Assembly: GCA_037178625.1 (NCBI GenBank)
Contig: CM074132.1
Coordinates: 2,976,001 to 3,040,000, forward strand
Direction of reading: 5' to 3'
DNA length: 64,000 nt
DNA from: Skeletonema tropicum
Taxonomy: Eukaryota; Bacillariophyta; Thalassiosirophyceae; Thalassiosirales; Thalassiosiraceae
This document shows positions 51,993-60,220 of this stretch, in pieces. Numbering within the stretch: position 1 is the first letter of the stretch; the number at the start of each line of letters is the position of its first letter. The translations under genes and the position numbers were made by a program. The notes beneath the pieces were generated by a model. It saw only the letters and a list, made by a program, of their open reading frames with translations, did not search any database and was not told where the DNA came from.

Positions 51993-52594
51993 TGTTGTGC
52001 AATAACTCTAGAAGTATTAACATGGTGTAGAGTAAAGTGCTGCTGAGTGCATTTTCCTTCGACGGCGCTGGCAATGCGATGACGATGATGATGTTACCGC
52101 GAAGAAGTCCAAAGTGTTACATGTTACCAATCTCGAAACTGCATGAGACGAGTTTTTGACCCCAAACACAATTTTCTACAAAAGTGTCAAGAGTATGAAT
52201 TTTATTGGTGAAGCTTAGATAGACCCTCTCGACCGTCTTGATACTCTTGTAGACACTTCGTCGACACTGTCATGTTTGCTCCGAGGTGAGAGTCAAAAAC
52301 TCGTCTTGCAGTTTTGTTTCTCATCGAGTCGATGCATGCCTCGATCTCGATCAATACTTATGACCGATGAAGCCATCCATTGAAGCTGCCAGCGGATGAG
52401 ATAGTCCTCTTGCTTCCGCCCACGTCAAATCACAGCCTACAATAATATTCCATAATATGTTGTAATCGTTCAAGTAGTCACCATGTTACCTCGCCTGTTA
52501 CGTCGAACGCGTGACGTTTGTTACAGGATCAAAGCGCCTACCACATGCCCTACTTTGATACTCACCTCTGTACCACCTTCACATCACATGCACC
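51993..52594. other. Gap between divergent genes with a foldback element
   Basis: About 600 bases between the acidic protein and the LRR protein. It holds the inverted-repeat element at 52136-52314; the rest shows no gene. Confidence 0.45.
52136..52314. repeat. Foldback (MITE-like) element, 179 bp
   Basis: The left arm AAACTGCATGAGACGAGTTT (52136 on) is matched by the complement of the right arm ending at 52314 (AAACTGCAAGACGAGTTTTT), differing by a 2-base gap. Inner sequences (AAGTGTCAAGAGTAT and ATACTCTTGTAGACACTT) are also inverted. No protein is encoded. Confidence 0.75.
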
Positions 52595-53785
52595 ATGATG
52601 TCAAAATCACAACATACATGGAACATATCCTATTCCTACATAACAATGTTCGTCAAGAAAGATCTTCGTAAGATCCCTCAGATCCTAGCAGACGCCTCTC
52701 AACGCGCTGCCTCATCTCCACCATCCCCATCGGACGAAGAAGAAGCATCAACGCCACCCACAAAAAAGGCCAAGAATGACGACAAAATCATTACTGAAAT
52801 GAGATTGGGCCGACGTGCACCTGAATTCCTCCCATCGTGCAATGCATCTATACTCCTTCAACCAAAGTTTCGTCCGGCATTGGATAATTTGATACAGCTA
52901 TCTCTGTATGACTGTGGGCTGAGTTCGTTGGATGGTATAGAACTGCATCCTGCTGCTACCAATGACGACGATAGCATATTATCGTCAACAACGACTCTAT
53001 TTCCAAGATTGGAACAACTTGACATTGGAAGGAATCCAAAAATAACAAATGAATCACTACCAGTCTCATTTCATACACAATTCCCATCTCTACTAGAACT
53101 ATGGTGTGATGATTGTTCCTTTGGACCACAAATTCCAAAGACACTCCTTCAACTCGACAAGGTACACGTAGTTCGAATGACATGTAACAAACTACAAGGA
53201 CAATTGGAAGAGGGTATAGGAGTTGAATATTGGAACGGTGTGCGTGTATTGGCAATGGATGGGAATCAATTGGATGGAATAGGTGAGGGGATTGGAAGGT
53301 TGGAGTTCTTGGAAAAATTGCACTTGAGGCAGAACAAATTGAAAACATTGCCAGAGGGTGTTCCAAGTGTGAAGAATTCAAGTTTGACAATGCTATGCTT
53401 GTCATCGAATTTATTGACGTCTCTTCCCAAGTCAATTGTGGATGTTGCCGATACCTTGACCGAACTTTACGTCAATGGCAACCAACTTGACACAGTTCCA
53501 GAAGGTCTGGCAGAGAAATGTACTTGGCTCCAAAAGTTCAATTTGGCACACAACAACATTGATAAGGAAGAGTTACTGCCCAAAGACTTTGTAATGCGAT
53601 TTGGATTACCGGATGTAGTAACGGGACAGTGTACCAATGATGAACAGTGTGTGGTGCGGTTGGAGGGGAACCCGTTGGCGGAGAGAAGGAGGAAGGATTA
53701 TTTGGAGGAAGAAAAGGCGAAAGCCAAGGCGTTGGAGTTGGAGAGGGCAGCTTTGGAGATGGAAGTGGATAGTGATGATGAATAA
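52595..53785 (+). CDS. Leucine-rich-repeat protein
   Basis: 396 residues from the ATG at 52595; the in-frame ATG at 52646 (MFVKKDLRKIP) is a likely alternative start. After a charged segment (KKAKNDDK) come about eight LRRs of the LxxLxLxxNxL type: LIQLSLYDCGLSSL, LEQLDIGRNPKI, VRVLAMDGNQLDGI, LEKLHLRQNKLKTLPEGV, TMLCLSSNLLTSLPKSI, TELYVNGNQLDTVPEGL and QKFNLAHNNI. The C-terminus is a coiled, charged helix (RRRKDYLEEEKAKAKALELE). No signal peptide or kinase domain. LRRs of this kind bind other proteins in the cytosol or nucleus; the partner is unknown. Confidence 0.8.
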   Translation: MMSKSQHTWNISYSYITMFVKKDLRKIPQILADASQRAASSPPSPSDEEEASTPPTKKAKNDDKIITEMRLGRRAPEFLPSCNASILLQPKFRPALDNLIQLSLYDCGLSSLDGIELHPAATNDDDSILSSTTTLFPRLEQLDIGRNPKITNESLPVSFHTQFPSLLELWCDDCSFGPQIPKTLLQLDKVHVVRMTCNKLQGQLEEGIGVEYWNGVRVLAMDGNQLDGIGEGIGRLEFLEKLHLRQNKLKTLPEGVPSVKNSSLTMLCLSSNLLTSLPKSIVDVADTLTELYVNGNQLDTVPEGLAEKCTWLQKFNLAHNNIDKEELLPKDFVMRFGLPDVVTGQCTNDEQCVVRLEGNPLAERRRKDYLEEEKAKAKALELERAALEMEVDSDDE

Positions 53786-53885
53786 GAAACCTCTCTGCAT
53801 ACATGTAATTTCTACGGTCAATTGATGATGATGATGATGATGATATATATACATGAGTCGAAACTGTACACTGTGCACGTTTAAG

Positions 53886-55736
53886 TTACATTTTTCCTAA
53901 TATCAGGAATATCCCAGGACCACTGATAGACTTCAACCGAACAGCAAAGTTGCCAGGTCCTTTTACCTCTCCGACAACCATAGAATACGGTGTATCTTCC
54001 TCTTCCCCGACCACATCTGTTTCAATCATCGTAGATTCAGATCCCTCGCGAATGATTGCAGTAGTGGCCCCACTCTTACATCGTGTATAAATTGTCACTG
54101 TCATTGTTTGGCCTTCCTTCAATTCAAAATCTTCACTTTTCTCTTGATGATTCTTTAAGTGCATCACCTTATTCAGAGCCACCACCTGTCTACTATCCTG
54201 TGGTTTGGAAGCGCCACCGTTGCCAGCACCAGTTGCTCTTACCCCTGCTGCAGCCTGAGCAAGAGATGGTCCCGTGCCACCATAATCAGATGGGATTTGT
54301 GAATTGTCAATCAGATCTTGCATACGGGCAATGCCCTTTTTCGAGTTGGTGAACACTTCAATTTTTGACGCTGTCCTGGCATCGATTAATTTTCGTACTA
54401 CAGACCAAACTAATCCGAACCAGCTTGGTGCATTGATGATAAGAAGACAGTGAAGAGTCTCTGGGAATGATGCCATTACTTTTGCTCCCACTTTGATCAT
54501 TTCAAGTGTGTCTGAATTCACCTGCGACCGCGATACTCCGGCCAAGTCATAAATAGTCATATTTTCAGTTCGAGCAAAGGCAGGATTGATACGCCTCCCC
54601 TCTTCTAACAGGTCCGTGTAACCGTGCATCATACCATTCCAATAGAACTGATCGGCATTTTCAATCTTCAAAAGACATTTGATCCCGTCTGGTTGTATAG
54701 ATCCTAACTTCATGTACATCACAGGACACCCATTGCGCGCGTTTCCACAATATACTTCTGGGTATTGAGATAGGAAAACATCTCTTGAAAATCCCAATGA
54801 TTCACTCAAATTGGGATAAAAGTCATGCTTCTTTGCTGTTTCAAATTCTTCCTTAGCATCACCCAACAACTCAAACACCGCATCAACATCAAACTTGCGT
54901 GCTCGTAGCCATCTGCAAAGGCTATATGCCTCCTTTTCCACAACTGAAAAACTCCTCACAATTTCAGCGTAAATCGGATCTCTACTCTTCAATTCAGACT
55001 GGAAACGCTTCACAGACTCGAGTTCCTCTTCAGTTAACGCTCCCGGAAATCCTTTTTCGGAAACAACGCCGGGAAGTTTCAAGTCTTCCAGAAGCACACT
55101 GGTACAATCGAAGATATCATTGGCATTCTGTTTCTCAGTAAGAGACATTAATCGTTGCGCTTGATGTTCCATTGCCGACGCTGCCATTTCTGTGGCTTCT
55201 TTGTTTTGTTTTGATTGCTGCACATCCTCTTCACCGTATTGATAGGATTTCAACAGGCTTTTCATATTTGATGTACTCACTGGTGACTTGAGTGTAGCAT
55301 CCACAGCTACTGTCGGAATAGGAGGATATAGGTGAATACCCTCAAAGATCTCTTGAGGTATTGCGGCGTCATCCTTGGCAGAAAAGAAGAATTGACCATC
55401 AATTTCATGCGCGACAAATGAATCGAAACTATCCACCTCCTGAAACCACTCATCATCTGTACCTTCATGTGTCTCAAAGAAGAGACTAGATCTTGCGGAT
55501 GTAACACTTCCACAGCTACTGATATTACCTATACCAGGCGGTGATGGTATCTGGCGTATTTCCAAGGGGGCACCCTCTTCGAACTTGTCGAGCATTTCAA
55601 CTCTTTCATTGTTGATGTCGTCGACGGCATTTTTCTTTCCTTTCTTACGTTTTTTTTTGGAGGCATTGAAGCATGTGAAAAGAGAGGATATGCACCCCAG
55701 TTTCGACTTTGATTTTGCCATCTTCTTTTCTGTCAT
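53886..55736 (-). CDS. CRAL-TRIO (Sec14-like) protein with C-terminal beta domain
   Basis: 616 residues, ATG at 55736. The N-terminus is basic (KKKRKKGKKN). A CRAL-TRIO N-lobe starts near residue 270 (LCRWLRARKFDVDAVFELLG), followed by the lipid-binding lobe (VMYMKLGSIQPDG, NMTIYDLAGVSRSQVN, SFPETLHCLLIINAPSWFGL, LIDARTASKIEVF, IPSDYGGTGPS). IPxxYGG is the closing motif of the family. The last 110 residues (KVMHLKNHQEKSEDFELKEG, MTVTIYTRCKSGAT, GPGNFAVRLKSISGPG) look like a GOLD-type beta sandwich, as in patellins, which tether phosphoinositide transfer proteins to membranes. GOLD is a likely but not certain call. Confidence 0.85.
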   Translation of the reverse strand: MTEKKMAKSKSKLGCISSLFTCFNASKKKRKKGKKNAVDDINNERVEMLDKFEEGAPLEIRQIPSPPGIGNISSCGSVTSARSSLFFETHEGTDDEWFQEVDSFDSFVAHEIDGQFFFSAKDDAAIPQEIFEGIHLYPPIPTVAVDATLKSPVSTSNMKSLLKSYQYGEEDVQQSKQNKEATEMAASAMEHQAQRLMSLTEKQNANDIFDCTSVLLEDLKLPGVVSEKGFPGALTEEELESVKRFQSELKSRDPIYAEIVRSFSVVEKEAYSLCRWLRARKFDVDAVFELLGDAKEEFETAKKHDFYPNLSESLGFSRDVFLSQYPEVYCGNARNGCPVMYMKLGSIQPDGIKCLLKIENADQFYWNGMMHGYTDLLEEGRRINPAFARTENMTIYDLAGVSRSQVNSDTLEMIKVGAKVMASFPETLHCLLIINAPSWFGLVWSVVRKLIDARTASKIEVFTNSKKGIARMQDLIDNSQIPSDYGGTGPSLAQAAAGVRATGAGNGGASKPQDSRQVVALNKVMHLKNHQEKSEDFELKEGQTMTVTIYTRCKSGATTAIIREGSESTMIETDVVGEEEDTPYSMVVGEVKGPGNFAVRLKSISGPGIFLILGKM

Positions 55737-56354
55737 TTGAAGGATACTCCAGGTAGATGGCAGTGGAAGTATGTACGTTCAAACTCTCTTGAGGATGAGT
55801 ATCGATAGGGCTGTTTGAGTGAATCTTGTGTAGTGAATGATGTGCTGGAGTCATTGTGCGTTGTGTCTTGCTTGGGCGGTGCGTTGGTGTTGTGGTGGGT
55901 GGCGCAGGAGGCCCGGCACATAAAAGAAATGGCGCGCCCCTGCATGTCCGGGACTGGCGCCGGTCGGTGACTGGACTGCACTGGTCGGTGACTGGACGCA
56001 TCGAGTATCAAGCAAATCTTGTTGAATCTTCTACCTTCGTTTCTTACATTACAAATAAGCAAGTTTAATGGTATTTAATCACTATGTAGGTGGGAAGCCC
56101 GCCATTTCGTGGTGCTAGCCGGCGGCTCACCTGTTCTGTTACGCCCACCATCCAACACTAGTTCCACAGGTTCCGGCCATCACAATAACTGTGGTGCCTA
56201 TCATTATCTGAAATTAGCACAACCCATAATAATATTGGAGGAGAGTGAGGAAGACTCTTTCGTGTTCATTTTCTGCAGGTCTTCCTGCAAACAGCCGCTG
56301 ACATCATCTGACATCTGACATCAAACCAACATACATACAGATACTCAACAGATC
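55737..56354. promoter_or_regulatory. Divergent upstream region, CRAL-TRIO and amine oxidase genes
   Basis: 618 bases with no gene. GGTCGGTGACTGGAC occurs twice in a row at about 55964 and 55983. A GC-rich block (GGCGCGCCCCTGCATG) lies near 55931. It should include both promoters. Confidence 0.45.
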
Positions 56355-59300
56355 ATGACGAAGCCATCACGGAGCAGTTCTCGTCTTCGAACGTCGCCTC
56401 GTAGAGCTTCTAAACAGGGAGAAAGCGGGCTTGTGGGAGGTGAAGAATTACAGTGTAGTAAAAAACGTAAGGCGACATCAGCAGAGCTGGATCAAAAGAA
56501 TGAAGTGCGTCGATCATCGAAGCGGCTGAGAGAGCAGCGAACTCCCGAAAGAGCCGCTAATAATGGTGCTACAAAAATCGAACCAGTCATAACAATACAG
56601 TCAGCAGGGGGGCGAAAGATTCCAATGAGATCTGCTCGGAATCGGCCTTCCTGGCGGCAACATGATAGCTATACAACACGTAATAAATCAAACACAAAGA
56701 GCAAAAAGTGCGAGAAGAGCAACAATACAGCAACAAAACAGAAACAAACAATTATCAGTAAAGCTCGACGTCCTCCACGTGTTATTATTATTGGCGCAGG
56801 TATATCCGGTTTAGCCTGTGCACGTGAACTTAGTGAACGTCGGCATGATGTTCTTGTGTTAGAAGCTAGAAATAGATTGGGAGGGAGATTGAGAACGATA
56901 GATCTAATGATGGATGATGCTGAAACAGTGAGCGGCAGACAGGATGAAGTAAGTGACGTACAAAGCGAATTGTTCCAGGTAAAAAAATGGTCACCCGTCG
57001 ACGTCGGCGGTGCTTTCATTCATGGAACGGGAGTTTACACTGCTACGGATTCGCATTCATCACATGTTGGTTCACATGATCTTGGGACAAGCAAAAGTAG
57101 AAGTCGTGATGGATCAAAACTTAATAGTCGACAAGACAGCGATTCTGGTCCGATGAGGAAATCAAAGCGGCTCTGCAACGTCAAAAGTGATCAGAAAGTA
57201 ATTTACAAAGAATGCAAAGATGCCAACGAGAATAAATTCAAGCGTGCCAATGGCAATGGCCTGCTAAATCCAGTATACAGTCTTGCCCAAAAGCTACGAT
57301 TGCCTCTCCATGCTACAGCTGGTGCTCATACTTGTCTGGTAGATCATAATGGAGCAAAAGTAAGTGACGAGGTTGATGAGAAAGTTTCGCATGATTTCAA
57401 TCAGGTTTTAGATCTAGCAACTAAATGCTGTGAGAGTGGACGGTATGAATGGAAGGATAACACTGATGGAGATGGAATGAATGGTGGTGCTTCACATGCG
57501 ATTATTAGACCAGGAGACGATTTCGCCAACGTGTTCGAAGAATGTAAGAAGCATCATTTTGATAACTCTCCTAGAAGCGCTCAAGATCTTGACTCCAGTG
57601 ATGAAGCAGTTCGTAACAACTTGTTTCAGTGGCATATAGCCAACCTTGAAATGAGCTCAGGCGCACCTATGAAGCAGCTGGGACAGAAATGGAACAAAGA
57701 TGAACCATTTGGTTATGGTGGAGATCATTCTTATTTAGAATGTGGCACTCGTGATATCATAACAGCTTTAGCAGAGGGGTTTGACTGCAGGGGTATAAGC
57801 AAACAATCTTCTCTTTTGAATGCCCCAAACTCAATTGACAAATCATCTTTGAAGAGGGGAATTATTCAGTGTGGGATAGAGGTGAATGGAGTTAAAGTAA
57901 TTGAGAGAGGAGAGGCCAAAGAACGCAGAAGATACAGTAGGCGGCACCCGATTGCATTGGATGAGTCGAAACTCCGCCGATCACGCCGATCTAACAAAGG
58001 AAACCATATCCATTCAGGATCGCCTTCTTCACCAAATGGGAAACAAAATATACTTCCATCCTTTACATCGTATGCAAATGAAGAGAGTACTGTTGTCCAT
58101 GTGACCACAACTTGTGGACTGACGCTTGAAGCCGATGCTGTCATCGTTTCAACACCGCTGGCAGTACTATCTGTACCACCAGGAGCTCCCGGTCACATTG
58201 CGTTTAGCCCTCCCTTGCCTGACTTCAAGACGAATGCAATGGATAGATTGGGAGTTGGTACTTACAATAAGTGCTGCATGTCTTTTGAAAAGGCTTTTTG
58301 GAAAAATCTCTTTCCAACATCAAATGAGATGGACCAACGACTAGACTTTGTTGGTCACGCAGCCAAAGATCATGGGAAAGATATTTTGTTCTTGAGCATC
58401 AAGAACTCTCCAATTTTGGTGGCAATTTACGGTGGTTCAGAATACTCGAAGAAGGTGGAAAGCATACATGATGAAGAAGTTGTTGGAGAGTGTATGGAAG
58501 TTTTGAAAAAAATGTGCATCAAGGCACAACATTCACAAAGTCGTAGGACTAGGCAGCAAGTTGATGATATCACAATTCCAGAGTGGCCCATTGATTATTT
58601 CGTTTCGCGTTGGGGCTCAGATCCTTATAGTCGGGGTGCTTTCTCTTATGTTCCCCCTGGTATCGATGGGTTTGAGGAGTTGTCGGCAATGTCAAAGCCA
58701 ATCTATGATTTTTGTCCAGAGCATGAAACTCCGAGCAACAGGCCAAAAAGACCTTTAATATTGTTTGCTGGTGAAGCAACGACTCCCTATCATCCGTCCA
58801 CAATTCATGGCGCCTTTGAGAGTGGGATTCGTGAAGCATGCAGACTTGATTTAGCCCTAGAGCCAGACCTAAGTGAGTTCAAATTCAATGACTCGTTCAT
58901 CTACAAGCCGACATTTTCAGTGCGACGTGCAAATGTCGTTCGCTCGAAAGCGGCATCAGCCACTAAATCAGGACATCTCCTCAGTGAAACAACTGGAAGT
59001 GGAGATTGGAGCTTTGACAACGATATTAGCATCTTAAGAGGAGTTGAGAGTTTTGGTTGCTCTGTTGAAGGCATGGCAAAAATCAAGTCGAAAATAATGG
59101 CCTCAGATAACACGTACAAAACAGCGGATTTGTTGAACAGGTACAAATTTCTCCGAAGTTTCCTTGATGATAAACCAGAAGCAAGCTTGGGCTGGGACAA
59201 GAGCGAGTGGTCCCTTCCCGAAGGAAGCTGGCTTGCACCAGGGGTGAATCAAACAATGAAGAGGAAAGCACCCATGGAAGCGAAGAGAGTTGCTGCATCA

Positions 59301-59603
59301 CAGCTAAAGCTGCTGTCTGACGTCAAAGTCGGAACCAAACTGGCAATTTTATGGCCCGATGATGAGATATATTATCGGGGAATTGTGAAAGCTCACCACT
59401 CCATGGTCTCTGGAAAGTATGGGAGCTGCTATGCGGAAGAAGACAAAGGCTTTGTATACACAATTGATTATGATGATGGAAGCGAAGAGACTCTTAATAT
59501 GGCACATGAAAGATTCCACATCATCAAAGATTTGGCTGAACCTTCTCGACGGTCATCTAGAAATGCGAAGAAGAAGTGGGACGCATCCTTTGAACTCCAT
59601 TGA
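56355..59603 (+). CDS. FAD amine oxidase (LSD1/polyamine oxidase-like) with Tudor-like tail
   Basis: 1082 residues, ATG at 56355. The first 135 residues are basic with several nuclear-localisation patches (KKRKAT, SSKRLREQR). The FAD Rossmann motif follows: VIIIGAGISGLACARELSER and LVLEARNRLGGRLRT (about residues 138-175). Large acidic and Ser-rich inserts interrupt the substrate domain. The FAD-binding C-terminus is clear: ILFAGEATTPYHPSTIHGAF and ESGIREACRL (about 800-830). A small beta domain near residues 990-1050 (GTKLAILWPDDEIYYRGIVK, YTIDYDDGSEETLNM) fits a Tudor-like fold. LSD1-type enzymes remove methyl groups from histone H3 lysine; polyamine oxidases act on spermine. I see neither the SWIRM nor the tower domain of LSD1, so the substrate is open; the nuclear signals and Tudor-like end favour chromatin. 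Confidence 0.85.
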   Translation: MTKPSRSSSRLRTSPRRASKQGESGLVGGEELQCSKKRKATSAELDQKNEVRRSSKRLREQRTPERAANNGATKIEPVITIQSAGGRKIPMRSARNRPSWRQHDSYTTRNKSNTKSKKCEKSNNTATKQKQTIISKARRPPRVIIIGAGISGLACARELSERRHDVLVLEARNRLGGRLRTIDLMMDDAETVSGRQDEVSDVQSELFQVKKWSPVDVGGAFIHGTGVYTATDSHSSHVGSHDLGTSKSRSRDGSKLNSRQDSDSGPMRKSKRLCNVKSDQKVIYKECKDANENKFKRANGNGLLNPVYSLAQKLRLPLHATAGAHTCLVDHNGAKVSDEVDEKVSHDFNQVLDLATKCCESGRYEWKDNTDGDGMNGGASHAIIRPGDDFANVFEECKKHHFDNSPRSAQDLDSSDEAVRNNLFQWHIANLEMSSGAPMKQLGQKWNKDEPFGYGGDHSYLECGTRDIITALAEGFDCRGISKQSSLLNAPNSIDKSSLKRGIIQCGIEVNGVKVIERGEAKERRRYSRRHPIALDESKLRRSRRSNKGNHIHSGSPSSPNGKQNILPSFTSYANEESTVVHVTTTCGLTLEADAVIVSTPLAVLSVPPGAPGHIAFSPPLPDFKTNAMDRLGVGTYNKCCMSFEKAFWKNLFPTSNEMDQRLDFVGHAAKDHGKDILFLSIKNSPILVAIYGGSEYSKKVESIHDEEVVGECMEVLKKMCIKAQHSQSRRTRQQVDDITIPEWPIDYFVSRWGSDPYSRGAFSYVPPGIDGFEELSAMSKPIYDFCPEHETPSNRPKRPLILFAGEATTPYHPSTIHGAFESGIREACRLDLALEPDLSEFKFNDSFIYKPTFSVRRANVVRSKAASATKSGHLLSETTGSGDWSFDNDISILRGVESFGCSVEGMAKIKSKIMASDNTYKTADLLNRYKFLRSFLDDKPEASLGWDKSEWSLPEGSWLAPGVNQTMKRKAPMEAKRVAASQLKLLSDVKVGTKLAILWPDDEIYYRGIVKAHHSMVSGKYGSCYAEEDKGFVYTIDYDDGSEETLNMAHERFHIIKDLAEPSRRSSRNAKKKWDASFELH

Positions 59604-59873
59604 TGCATCATTAGATGAAGCCTGAGAGATGACGATAGTAAACAGATCGAGAGAAGTTTGCTTGGATCGGCCAGACTCAAAGCCCTACCATTCTCTACGG
59701 AGAACAGGGCACGTTGTCACGATGAACCCCTTTACTCCTCCCTGTACAGATGATCTATTTCGGACCGGAGTATAGTAGCAAGGACGACAGGACGATTCGC
59801 AATCACCTAACACTTTCCCCATAGAGAGCCCTACAACGTAACTGCGTGCGTCCAAATCTCAGAGGGCGAGTAG

Positions 59874-60025
59874 GCGTGCCCACAACGTAGTCTGGTTGAG
59901 GAGAAGCTTGATAGGAGATTTCGGGTCATTTTGAGGGTATATTTTGTCACTTTACGGATATATTTAGATGATTTGTGCCCATTATCCGCAGTTGTTGGGC
60001 CAACGCACGCGGGCGTCGCCCACAA
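59874..60025 (-). repeat. MITE-like element, copy 2
   Basis: Read on the minus strand, it matches the interior of the element at 37203-37403: TTGTGGGCGACGCCC, GGCCCAACAACT, ATAATGGGCACAAAT, TGACAAAATATACCC, TCAAGCTTCTCCT and GTTGTGGGCACGCC, all in the same order. It lacks the outer inverted ends of copy 1. Confidence 0.75.
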
Positions 60026-60116
60026 GAGAGTACTAAAACCTAAAACCGTACCGACCTGATAGATGATAATATCTAGCCGTCTAAAGGATTGTAGCATTAC
60101 GAAAGATTACGAATTA

Positions 60117-60150
60117 TCTCTCTCTCTCTAGAGCAGGCTAGAGAGAGATA
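60117..60150. repeat. CT/AG hairpin upstream of SMU1
   Basis: CTCTCTCTCTAGAG, a short loop, then CTAGAGAGAGAT. It could form a stem in DNA or RNA, about 75 bases before the ATG. Confidence 0.5.
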
Positions 60151-60220
60151 GCTACCTTTTGGCAGTGAGAGATCATCATCTTTCTCACTGTTTACTGTTT
60201 ACCCAATTATATAATCATTC

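Larger units (their letters stand above)
59604..60220. other. Gap with a MITE copy and a CT hairpin
   Basis: No gene is supported. It contains the repeat at 59874-60025 and the hairpin at 60117-60150; the last 70 bases precede the SMU1 ATG. Confidence 0.45.

Noticed and set aside
59831..60097. 88-codon minus-strand ORF
   Set aside because: It is the translation of a MITE-like repeat also found at 37203-37403, where the frame is not kept.
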